Part shown: piece by piece, positions 16,353 to 23,805 of the stretch
Numbering within the stretch: position 1 is the first letter of the stretch
Layout: each line of letters begins with the position of its first letter
NCBI GenBank assembly: GCA_046733295.1
Contig: JBKPOY010000007.1
Span: 1-55,200 of the forward strand
Direction: 5' to 3'
Origin: 13-2-20CM-68-14 sp046733295
Lineage (GTDB): Bacteria; Actinomycetota; Thermoleophilia; Gaiellales; Gaiellaceae
DNA length: 55,200 nt
Position numbers and translations under genes: made by a program
The notes under the pieces: generated by a model
Databases searched by the model: none
What the model saw: only the letters and a program-made list of their open reading frames with translations
What the model was told of the DNA's origin: nothing

Positions 16353-17597
16353 GTGCCCGTGCGCGCTCCGCATCTGCACCGGTCGCTTCGGCTGTTCGGC
16401 CTGGCGAGCTTCGCGCTGCTCTCGCGGGACGTCGACAGCGGCGCCGAGATCCCGTTCTCCTTCGAGCAACACGACGGCGGCAAGCGCCCGCTCTATGACT
16501 ACCGGCCGCTCGTGACCGGCTACATCGAGGGGCGCGCGGGCAGGCTCGCTGTCCTGCCCGACGCGCTCGCGGCGCTCGAGGAGCTGCGCCGCGAACCGAC
16601 GGCCGCGATCTATGCGAGGGCGCACGCCGGGGGTGAAGCGAGCGAGAACCAGGCGCTGGTCCGCACCGTCCTGCTGCCGCTCGTTGAGGGGACGGCGGAG
16701 GCCTGCGGAGGGTTCGACTGGAACGACGAGGCGTTCGAGCGAGTCTACGGCGAGCTGGAGCGGTCGCTGTTCGGCAAGCGCAGGGCCTACGCAGCGATCG
16801 CGCCGCTGACCGGGCTCGGGGCCGGCACGCAGATCGAGCTCGGACGCGGGATGCGCGTCAGGATCGCCGCCGCGGGCGAGCTGGCCGCCCACTGGCCCGA
16901 CGCAGTGCGGCTGCTGCCTCCGGACTTCGGCCGCGAGCCTGACCGTGTCTGCGTCCTGGAGCTCGAGCGGCCGCTCGAGCGAGACGAGGCCCACCCTCCC
17001 GATGCGGCGGGCGAGCTCGCCGACGCGGTTTCCGCGATTCGCCTCGCGACCGCGGCGCCGGTCGCCGCAGGGCCAGTCCTCTTCGAGCGCCTCGACTGGC
17101 GGCCCTTCGGCATCAGGCCGGCGCTTCCGATCGCGGCGACGCAGCCGCCGGGCGAGCCCTCGCGACTCGACACGTTCCGCGGCAAGCTGGCCCGTGACCT
17201 GCTCGAGCGGATCTCGATTGCCGACGAGGATCCGGAGCTCGCCGAGGCGCTCGACCGCTGGGAGCTCTCCCTCTTCGCGGCGGAGCCGTTTCGCTCCGAG
17301 CAGCTGCGAGAGGCGCTGACGGCCCTGCTCGGCGGCGTGGACGGGCTCTGGGCGGCGACGGTACGAACGGCGCTGCTGCTCGGCGAGACCGCCCGCGATC
17401 GCTCCGATCACCTCGAACGTCTGCGCTCGCTCGGCGCCGGCGCACCGGCCACGGCCGAAACGGCCGACGCGGTCAGGCGCGCGATGGTGGAGAGCCTCCT
17501 GCACGGCGACCGGGCAGCACTCGTGGCGGCGCTGGACGACTCGCTGCTCGGCCTGCGCGCCCGGCCGACCGGCTTCCTGACGGCTGCCGCCTGTTAG
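16353..17597 (+). CDS. Conserved-looking protein of unknown function
   Basis: 414 aa from a GTG 2 bases after the nei stop, so co-transcribed with it. A second GTG at 16359 is equally possible. It is a soluble, Leu/Ala/Arg-rich protein; recognisable stretches include LYDYRPLVTGYIEGRAGRL near the N terminus and PSRLDTFRGKLARDLLERI. No membrane segment, no metal motif and no nucleotide-binding motif is seen. I do not recognise the family; pairing with nei hints at DNA metabolism but that is guesswork. Confidence 0.7.
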   Translation: MPVRAPHLHRSLRLFGLASFALLSRDVDSGAEIPFSFEQHDGGKRPLYDYRPLVTGYIEGRAGRLAVLPDALAALEELRREPTAAIYARAHAGGEASENQALVRTVLLPLVEGTAEACGGFDWNDEAFERVYGELERSLFGKRRAYAAIAPLTGLGAGTQIELGRGMRVRIAAAGELAAHWPDAVRLLPPDFGREPDRVCVLELERPLERDEAHPPDAAGELADAVSAIRLATAAPVAAGPVLFERLDWRPFGIRPALPIAATQPPGEPSRLDTFRGKLARDLLERISIADEDPELAEALDRWELSLFAAEPFRSEQLREALTALLGGVDGLWAATVRTALLLGETARDRSDHLERLRSLGAGAPATAETADAVRRAMVESLLHGDRAALVAALDDSLLGLRARPTGFLTAAAC

Positions 17598-18352
17598 AGA
17601 ACGGGCTCAGGAGTGACGATGTCACCCGGGCAGGAGGAAGACTCGGAGAGACCGACCGAGACGATCCCGTCCTTGTCGGCGAGGTCGGCCCAGGTGCGGT
17701 CGACCCGGACCGGCAGGCAGCCGATCACGTCGCCGTCCGTGTCCTCGAGGACGAACAGATCGACGACGTCGTTCGCAGGCAGCTTGTGGATCTCGGCCTC
17801 GCCGGGCTCGAGGGTCGCGCTCCAGAGCGGGTCGAAGTCACCGTCGCACCGGGCCGTGTCGCACCACCGCACGCGCACCGGGCTCGAGGTGTCGTTGCGG
17901 ATGTTCAGCGCGAGCCGGTCTCCGCCCGTGTCGAACGCGCCCGCGACCAGCGCCGCAACGAATCCTGCGACCGCGAGGAGCGCCAGCACGACGCCGATCG
18001 CGATCCAGAACTTCACGCCCCGTGACATGAACGTCCGGGTCTGGGCGCGCGGGCTCTCGAGGTCGGGAAACGGGTCGACCCAAGGCTTCTCCTCCTCGTA
18101 CGCCCGCCGCCGGCTCAGCTGCCGCAGGTTCTGCCGGATCGCGTAGATCAGGTTCTCCCGTCCGATCTCGGTCCGCTCGTCGCGGGCGATGACGCCGTCG
18201 GCGAAGTCGAGCACCTGGCGGAGCTGATTCTCGTTCCGCCGCTTGAGGGCGTCGCGCCGCGCGGCGTCGAGCCTGCGCAGGGCTGCGTTCGGGTCGTTGC
18301 GCTCGTATGCGGTCCGCGCGGCGTCGACGTTTCGCTCGAAGGTCGTCGGCAC
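17594..18352 (-). CDS. Single-pass membrane protein with helical N-terminal domain
   Basis: 252 aa from the GTG at 18352, chosen because TACCTT on the minus strand (18365-18360) sits 7 nt upstream; a longer form from 18382 exists. Residues 1-100 are charged and helical (RTAYERNDPNAALRRLDAARRDALKRR), TPR-like in look. One transmembrane helix lies at about 115-140 (WIAIGVVLALLAVAGFVAAL), then an external domain with three or four Cys (WCDTARCDGDFDPLW, VIGCLPV, SSSCPGD) and beta-like strands. No known function. Its end overlaps the preceding gene convergently by 4 bp. Confidence 0.7.
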   Translation of the reverse strand: MPTTFERNVDAARTAYERNDPNAALRRLDAARRDALKRRNENQLRQVLDFADGVIARDERTEIGRENLIYAIRQNLRQLSRRRAYEEEKPWVDPFPDLESPRAQTRTFMSRGVKFWIAIGVVLALLAVAGFVAALVAGAFDTGGDRLALNIRNDTSSPVRVRWCDTARCDGDFDPLWSATLEPGEAEIHKLPANDVVDLFVLEDTDGDVIGCLPVRVDRTWADLADKDGIVSVGLSESSSCPGDIVTPEPVL

Positions 18353-18423
18353 GGGGGCGAAGGTAACGCCTTCGGCGCACATCCGACACGGATCCGCGCA
18401 ATTTCACCGGCTACGGTCGGATC

Positions 18424-18636
18424 GTGGACGAGGCCAGGGCGGTGCTGGCGAGACTTCGGCGGATCGAGACGCTGGAGCGCGAGGGCGCTCCGCCGCCGAC
18501 GCTCCTGGCCGAAATCCGGGAGCTGCTGCGCGAGGGCGAGGCGTGGCTGTCGGCCGAGCCGGGCGCTGAACGTGCCGCCGACGCGCTCGAGCGCCTGCGC
18601 CTCGCGCCCCACGCGGAGCGGTCGCCGGTCGCGTAG
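18424..18636 (+). CDS. Small helical protein of unknown function
   Basis: 70 aa, GTG start, with TACGGT 6 nt upstream (18412-18417). The composition is Leu/Glu/Arg/Ala with heptad-like spacing (VLARLRRIETLEREG, LLAEIRELLREGEAWLSAEPG), so probably an alpha-helical hairpin or coiled coil. It lies 11 bp before the cupin gene. Not recognised. Confidence 0.6.
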   Translation: MDEARAVLARLRRIETLEREGAPPPTLLAEIRELLREGEAWLSAEPGAERAADALERLRLAPHAERSPVA

Positions 18637-18647
18637 ATAATGCCCGT

Positions 18648-19586
18648 GTGCCCGAGCATGTCGTGCACTGGGACGAGGTCGGGGCCAGGCATCTGGAAGC
18701 CGGCTCGATCGCGGGACGCTGGGCCCGGCTCGGCGACGCCGCCGGCGCGGTCGGCGTCGGGGCCAACCGGATCCAGATCGATCCCGGCAAGCGCTCGACG
18801 CCGCTTCACATGGAAGGCGACGAGGAGGAGATCTTCTACATCCTCGGCGGCTCGGGCCTGTCGTGGCAGTACGACGGGGAGGACTTCACCACGCACGAGA
18901 TTCGCGCGGGCGACTGCCTCGTCCACCTCGCCGAGCACGAGGCGCACAGCGTCGTCGCGGGGCCCGAGGGGATCGACTATCTCGCCTTCGGCACGCGAGC
19001 CTGGAACCGTCTGACCTACTTCCCGCGGCTCGAGGGAGCGCGGCTCGGGCCGGCCTGGGCTGAGAAGCTCCCCGAGCACCAGTGGGTGCGCGAGGCGGCG
19101 CTGGGTGAGCCCGAGCTACCCGAGCCGAGCCCGCGGCCTGCGCGCATCGTCAACATCGACGAGGTCGAAGAGGAGACCTGGGGCAGGGGCGACATTCTGG
19201 CGCACACCCGTGATCTCGGCATCGCGGCCGGCTCGGTCCGGACGGGCATCAACTACACCCGCGTCGAGCCGGGAATGCTCAACTGCCCACCCCATTGCCA
19301 TTCGGTCGAAGAGGAGATCTTCGTGATCCTGGAGGGCGAGGGCTCGCTCTTGCTCGGGGACGAAGAGCATCCGATGCGTCCGGGACACGTCGTCGCGAGG
19401 CCGGCGCGCACGCGCGTCGCCCACGCGTTCCGCGCCGGTGACGGAGGTCTCACCCTGCTCGCCTACGGCACACGCGACGACGCCGACATCGCCTACTACC
19501 CGCGCTCGAACAAGATCAATTTCCGAGGCGTCGGGGTGATTGCGAGGATCGAGAAACTCGACTACTGGGACGGGGAGGGGGAATAG
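18648..19586 (+). CDS. Double-cupin protein
   Basis: 312 aa, GTG start; GATAAT (18636-18641) lies 6 nt upstream. Two cupin-2 domains: the first with PLHMEGDEEEIFYILGGSG and RAGDCLVHLAEHEAHSV; the second with CPPHCHSVEEEIFVILEGEG and MRPGHVVARPARTRVAHAF. Both keep the HxxxxEEE...H pattern able to bind a metal. Such bicupins can be dioxygenases, isomerases or sugar-binding proteins; nothing nearby tells which. No signal peptide is seen, so it is probably cytoplasmic. Confidence 0.82.
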   Translation: MPEHVVHWDEVGARHLEAGSIAGRWARLGDAAGAVGVGANRIQIDPGKRSTPLHMEGDEEEIFYILGGSGLSWQYDGEDFTTHEIRAGDCLVHLAEHEAHSVVAGPEGIDYLAFGTRAWNRLTYFPRLEGARLGPAWAEKLPEHQWVREAALGEPELPEPSPRPARIVNIDEVEEETWGRGDILAHTRDLGIAAGSVRTGINYTRVEPGMLNCPPHCHSVEEEIFVILEGEGSLLLGDEEHPMRPGHVVARPARTRVAHAFRAGDGGLTLLAYGTRDDADIAYYPRSNKINFRGVGVIARIEKLDYWDGEGE

Positions 19587-19626
19587 GCGCGCCGCAAGCG
19601 GTCCGAAAAGCGAAAAAACCGCTGCA

Positions 19627-19655
19627 TTTTCAGCGATAAAGGGTTCGGCTACTAT
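19627..19655 (+). promoter_or_regulatory. Promoter of the parA-ftsZ unit
   Basis: TTTTCA, a 17-base spacer, then TACTAT, in an unusually A/T-rich patch. The predicted transcript would start near 19662 and carry a leader of about 75 bases before the parA GTG, unlike the leaderless genes around. A small frame from 19676 in that leader continues into parA but lacks a ribosome binding site. Confidence 0.5.
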
Positions 19656-19738
19656 CAGACGAAAGAAAGGGTCTGATGGGGCTGGCACGCCTGCTTCCGC
19701 GACCGGGAACCCGGGACGACATTTCGAAAGGAGCCACG

Positions 19739-20509
19739 GTGGGGAGGGTCATCGCCTTCGCCAACCAGAAAGGTGGCGTCGCAAAGACGACCACTACGCT
19801 CAACCTCGGCGTGGCTTTCGCCGAGCAGGGCATGCGTGTTCTCCTCGTCGATCTCGACCCGCAGGGCAACCTGACCATGAGCCAGGGCCTGAACCCCGAC
19901 GCGATCGAGCGCTCGATGTTCGACGTGCTCGTGCACCGGGTTCCGATCACCGAAGTGATCCACCAGGCCGAGGCCGACCTCGCGGTCTCGTCGATCGATC
20001 TGGCCGGAGCCGAGCTGGCGCTCTCGAGCATGATCGGGCGAGAACGGGCGCTCGAGAAGGCACTCGCGCCCGTGAAGGAGAATTACAACTACGTCCTGAT
20101 CGACACGCCACCGTCCCTCGGCCTGCTCACGATCAACGCGCTCGTCGCGTCGGACGGCGTGATCGTCCCGGTGCAATGCGAGTACCTCTCGCTGCGCGGT
20201 CTCGTCCAGCTCGAGAACACGCTGTCGATGATCCGCGAGAACCTGAACCCCGAGGTCGGCATCCAGGGGATCCTCCCGACGATGTACGACAACCGCACGC
20301 TGCACTCCCGCGAGGCGGTCGAGATCCTGCAGGAGAACTTCGGTGATCTCGTCTTCGGGACGAAAATTCGTAAGACGATCCGCTACGCCGAGGCGCCGGT
20401 AAAGGGCAGCTCGGTGCTGAAGTACGACCCGTCCGGTACCGCCGCGGAGGCCTACCGCGAGCTCGCAAAGGAGGTTCTCAATGGCTCGGCGCCGCGCCAG
20501 CATGCGTGA
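19739..20509 (+). CDS. parA: ParA/Soj-family ATPase, orphan
   Basis: 256 aa from a GTG preceded by AAAGGAG; a longer frame from 19676 is less likely. Deviant Walker A: NQKGGVAKTTTTLNLG (the usual KGGVGKTT with Gly to Ala). Then LLVDLDPQGNLTMSQG (A' motif) and VLIDTPPSLGLLTINAL (Walker B); it ends in the Soj-type KTIRYAEAPVKGSSVLKYDPSGTAAEAYRELA. Members bind DNA or membrane as ATP dimers and position cargo. No parB and no parS-like array are seen; instead its last 29 bp overlap the start of an FtsZ gene, which is the evident partner candidate. Confidence 0.88.
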   Translation: MGRVIAFANQKGGVAKTTTTLNLGVAFAEQGMRVLLVDLDPQGNLTMSQGLNPDAIERSMFDVLVHRVPITEVIHQAEADLAVSSIDLAGAELALSSMIGRERALEKALAPVKENYNYVLIDTPPSLGLLTINALVASDGVIVPVQCEYLSLRGLVQLENTLSMIRENLNPEVGIQGILPTMYDNRTLHSREAVEILQENFGDLVFGTKIRKTIRYAEAPVKGSSVLKYDPSGTAAEAYRELAKEVLNGSAPRQHA

Positions 20510-21878
20510 GGGCCCGCTCGCGGAGCTCTTCCGCGCGACCGAGGCTGCCCAGCGGCAGGCCGAGAAGGGCGATGAGCCCGCGACGGAGGCCGAAGCGCCG
20601 GTCACCGCGCCGCCGGATGCCTCCGAGCCCCTCGAGGAGACGGTCGAGCACGTCCCCGAGTTCGCACAGACGCGGGAGGAGCCGCCGATCGCCGCCGTGC
20701 CCGAGCGCGAGCCGGAGCCCGAGCCGGCTGCCGAGCACGAGCCCGCCGCGAACGCGGAGCCCGAGCCCGAGCCGGTTCGGCTCGAGCGCGTGCCGGAGCC
20801 GCCGCCGATGCTCCAGCCGCTGCCCGAGCAGCCGGCGCGCCTGCACCGCGTTCCGCGCGGCGAGACGGCTGCCTACCTGGCCGTCATCAAGGTCGTCGGC
20901 GTGGGCGGGGCCGGCCTGAACGCGCTCGACCGGATGATGGACGCCGGCATCGCGCAGGTCGAGTTCATCGCCGTCAACACCGATATCCAGCAGCTGCGGA
21001 TGAGCGACGCGCCTCTCAAGATCCACATCGGCCGCGAGCTGACCGAAGGGTTGGGCTCGGGCGCGGATCCGGACCTCGGACGCAGCGCTGCCGAGGAGGG
21101 CTACGACCAGATCAAGAACGCGCTGCGCGGCGCTGACATGGTGTTCGTCACCGCCGGCGAGGGCGGCGGCACCGGCTCGGGGGCGGCGCCCGTCGTCGCG
21201 CGGATCGCGCGTGAGCTCGGAGCGCTGACGGTCGGCATCGTCACCACGCCGTTTCGCTTCGAGGGCACGCGGCGAAGGACGACCGCCGAGCAGGGCGTCG
21301 AGGAGCTGCGCCGAAACTGCGACACCGTCATCGTGATCCCGAACGAGCGCCTCCTCGAGGTGCTCGACAAATCGACGTCCATGCTCGACGCATTCCGGAT
21401 CGCCGATGACGTCCTGCGGCAGGGCGTCCAGGGCATCTGCGACCTGATCACGCTGCCGGGGCTGATCAACCTCGACTTCGCGGACGTGCGAACGATCATG
21501 CAGGACGCGGGCACGGCCCTGATGGGGATCGGCTTCTCGACGAGCGAGAACCGAGCGCGCGACGCCGCCGAGCGGGCGCTCCGCTCGCCCCTGATCGACC
21601 AGCAGATCATCGCCGCGAAGGGAATCCTCCTCTCGATCGCGGGCGGGGACGACCTCTCGCTCTACGAGGTGAACGAGGCGGCCGAGGTGATCCGGCAGGC
21701 GTCGACGGACGAGACGAACATCATCTTCGGGGCCACGGTCGACGAGCGGCTGACGGGCCAGGTCTGGGTGACCGTGGTCGCGACGGGCTTCGGGACGCAG
21801 GGGATGCGGGCCCGCGTCTTCGGCGAACGGCCGCTCACCGAGGACTCACTCGAGCCCCCGAGCTTCTTGCAGACGTAG
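20481..21878 (+). CDS. ftsZ: FtsZ-family GTPase with N-terminal linker and no C-terminal linker
   Basis: 465 aa; ATG with AAGGAGG at 20467-20473. Residues 1-30 are basic then amphipathic (MARRRASMREGPLAELFRAT). Residues 31-132 are Pro/Glu/Ala-rich and surely disordered. The FtsZ core spans 133-438: VVGVGGAGLNALDRM, EFIAVNTDIQQL, GGGTGSGAAPVVA (228-240), TTPFRFEG, and the T7 loop NLDFADV (330-336) with both catalytic Asp. So it should polymerise and hydrolyse GTP. After the core only 27 residues remain, ending DSLEPPSFLQT, which resembles the D-L-[DE]-x-P-x-FL peptide that binds FtsA, SepF or ZipA. Ordinary FtsZ has the disordered linker before that peptide. No mur or fts genes are nearby, so this may be a second FtsZ. 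Confidence 0.9.
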   Translation: MARRRASMREGPLAELFRATEAAQRQAEKGDEPATEAEAPVTAPPDASEPLEETVEHVPEFAQTREEPPIAAVPEREPEPEPAAEHEPAANAEPEPEPVRLERVPEPPPMLQPLPEQPARLHRVPRGETAAYLAVIKVVGVGGAGLNALDRMMDAGIAQVEFIAVNTDIQQLRMSDAPLKIHIGRELTEGLGSGADPDLGRSAAEEGYDQIKNALRGADMVFVTAGEGGGTGSGAAPVVARIARELGALTVGIVTTPFRFEGTRRRTTAEQGVEELRRNCDTVIVIPNERLLEVLDKSTSMLDAFRIADDVLRQGVQGICDLITLPGLINLDFADVRTIMQDAGTALMGIGFSTSENRARDAAERALRSPLIDQQIIAAKGILLSIAGGDDLSLYEVNEAAEVIRQASTDETNIIFGATVDERLTGQVWVTVVATGFGTQGMRARVFGERPLTEDSLEPPSFLQT

Positions 21879-22116
21879 CGATCGCCCGACTTAACCTTTC
21901 CGGTCCATCTCGGCAGGTACGTCTGAACGCGATCGTCGCGCGGCAGGTCGCCGAGCTGCCGAACGGCCGCTACGCGCCGATGTTCGCGCTGGGGTGCGTC
22001 CCTGGAATGACGCCGGGGTACGACCTCGCGGCGGGCCTAGGCGGCAACGTCCACCACTGGCCGCGCCCGGCCACGAACAGTTGACACGACACCTTGAGCG
22101 CGATCGCCGCGTCCCC
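21879..22116. other. Intergenic region after ftsZ
   Basis: 238 bases between convergent genes. A frame open through 21928-22083 on the plus strand reads NAIVARQVAELPNGRYAPMFALG, which looks protein-like, but it lacks ATG/GTG/TTG with a ribosome binding site at its beginning. It may be a remnant. No terminator with a T-tract is evident. Confidence 0.3.
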
Positions 22117-23733
22117 CTAAGGAAGGCAGGTCTGCGGTCGCCGTCCCGCGAAGGCGGCGATCGCGCGGCGCGCGTTGACGTGGAACCGGAGCTGCACGTC
22201 GCCGGCCGCGGGGGCGCGGAGCAGGATCATCGAATCGAGCCCGGGGTCGAGACAGCCGGCCGACGCCATCCAGTACGGCGAGTACCGGATCGCGAGCCGG
22301 TAGGTGCCGCGGGACGCCACACGCACGGTCACACGCGTCTGCGTCAGCTCCACGACGCGCGCCGGTGCCGGGCCCGTGATCAGGGGTCGCGGGGCGGGCA
22401 CGGAGTAGATCGTCACGTGCTCGGTGCGGAAGACGGGCGCCAGGCCCGAGCGGCCGCTCCGCAGGAGCTTCGCCTCCTTGCGCGCGCTGTAGTCGAGGGG
22501 CGCGTCCGTGAGGACGACGTAGCGGACGCCGAGCGAGTGCAGCCACCCGAGGTAAACCCGCTTGCCGAGCGACTCGTCGTCGTAGAGGACGCGGTTCTGC
22601 GGGAAATCGTTTTGCCGGAACCAGCCTCGCGCCAGCGGGATCCCCGCCCGAGGTAGATAGACAGCGTCCCAGTGGCCCGCGGTGTCGACCGCCTCGACGC
22701 GGTAGGAGCGGCTGAGGTGGTGCTGCAGGTACTTGATTGCCGGCAACCAGTACGCGCGCGAGGACGCCGGGTCGGCCTCGCTTTTCGCGAAGCTGAACGC
22801 AAGCGGGGTGACGTTCCACGAGAGAGCCAGCACGAGCGTCGCGAAGGCGACGGGGAACGGGCGCCAGCGGCGGAGTGAAAAGGCGAGCACCATGACCGGC
22901 AGCGCCAGAAAGCGGAGCCGCGCCACGTTCTCGCCGACCGCGGAGGGGACGGCGAACGCGCCCAGGCAGCCGACGAAGTAGACGACGAACACCGAGCAGA
23001 GGACGTGCGCGCCGTCGACGCGCCAGGTCAGCGCCGCCCCGGTGATGCAGAACGCCGAGACAGCGAGCAGCTCCTGCCAGGAGAACGGGTAGTGCCCGTT
23101 GTCCGGGAAGAGGCGCCAGAGAGCGGCTTCAGTGGCGAGCATCGCGACGACGAACGCGGCCGGGATGACGAACTTGCGCCGGTCACGCCAGCGGGCGAAG
23201 CCGATGCCGGCGAGGACGACCGTCAGCAGCAGGAACGCGAGGGGGCTCGCGGCCACCGTGAGGGCGGCAAGGGCGCCGAAGATCCAGCGGCGACCTGACT
23301 GAAGTGCCCAGAGCGAGAGCAGCGCGAGCGCCGCGCCGAGCACGAACGGGAAGGCCGCCGAGATGACGATTCCGGCCCAGACGACCGCGAACGTGCGGCC
23401 CGACCAGCGGGCGGTCGATCCCCACTCCCGTCCGAGCACGAGGGAGAACGCGAACGCCGCGGCCGCCACGCTGCCCACCGCGAGCACCTTGATCCCCAGC
23501 AGGGCGGCGAGCGGGTAGTACGCCAGGCTGTAGGTGATGAAGCTGTAGCGCCCCGAGTACCAGAAGTTGTTCCAGAAGGCGAAGCCGTGCTGCAGGAACG
23601 CAGAGCGCTGATAGGCGTGGGCGGCGAAATCGGCCCCCGGGGGCCCGAGCCAGAGGAGCAGCGATGCGAAGATCGCGGCGGCACAGGCGCAAAGAGCCGC
23701 CTCGCGAGCGACCGCGGTCGGACGGGCGTTCAC
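22117..23733 (-). CDS. Large polytopic membrane protein (glycosyltransferase-like, no catalytic motif assigned)
   Basis: 538 aa from a GTG at 23733, with TATCGT on the minus strand (23747-23742) 8 nt upstream. About nine or ten hydrophobic helices occupy residues 8-330. A soluble external C-terminal domain follows, with YLGWLHSLGVRYVVLTDAPLDYS and a Cys near both WMASAGCLDPGLDS and the C terminus. The N-terminal layout, including WLGPPGADFAAHAYQ after TM1, resembles GT-C (ArnT/PMT-like, 6-pyruvoyl-type) membrane proteins, where an acidic residue follows TM1. That is family resemblance only. It is divergent from ggt. Confidence 0.7.
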   Translation of the reverse strand: MNARPTAVAREAALCACAAAIFASLLLWLGPPGADFAAHAYQRSAFLQHGFAFWNNFWYSGRYSFITYSLAYYPLAALLGIKVLAVGSVAAAAFAFSLVLGREWGSTARWSGRTFAVVWAGIVISAAFPFVLGAALALLSLWALQSGRRWIFGALAALTVAASPLAFLLLTVVLAGIGFARWRDRRKFVIPAAFVVAMLATEAALWRLFPDNGHYPFSWQELLAVSAFCITGAALTWRVDGAHVLCSVFVVYFVGCLGAFAVPSAVGENVARLRFLALPVMVLAFSLRRWRPFPVAFATLVLALSWNVTPLAFSFAKSEADPASSRAYWLPAIKYLQHHLSRSYRVEAVDTAGHWDAVYLPRAGIPLARGWFRQNDFPQNRVLYDDESLGKRVYLGWLHSLGVRYVVLTDAPLDYSARKEAKLLRSGRSGLAPVFRTEHVTIYSVPAPRPLITGPAPARVVELTQTRVTVRVASRGTYRLAIRYSPYWMASAGCLDPGLDSMILLRAPAAGDVQLRFHVNARRAIAAFAGRRPQTCLP

Positions 23734-23792
23734 GGGCCTGCACGATAGCGCGGGGATCCGGACAGGCCGATTTTTGCGGTCCGGGCGCCGGT

Positions 23793-23798
23793 TACCCT
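23793..23798 (+). promoter_or_regulatory. -10 element of a leaderless promoter for ggt
   Basis: TACCCT with 7 nt to the GTG at 23806 and no ribosome binding site. Confidence 0.5.
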
Positions 23799-23805
23799 TG
23801 GCCGC

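Noticed and set aside
20767..20800. Repeated GAGCCCGAGCC units as a tandem DNA repeat
   Set aside because: They encode the Pro/Glu-rich linker of the FtsZ and follow from its codon use; not an independent DNA element.
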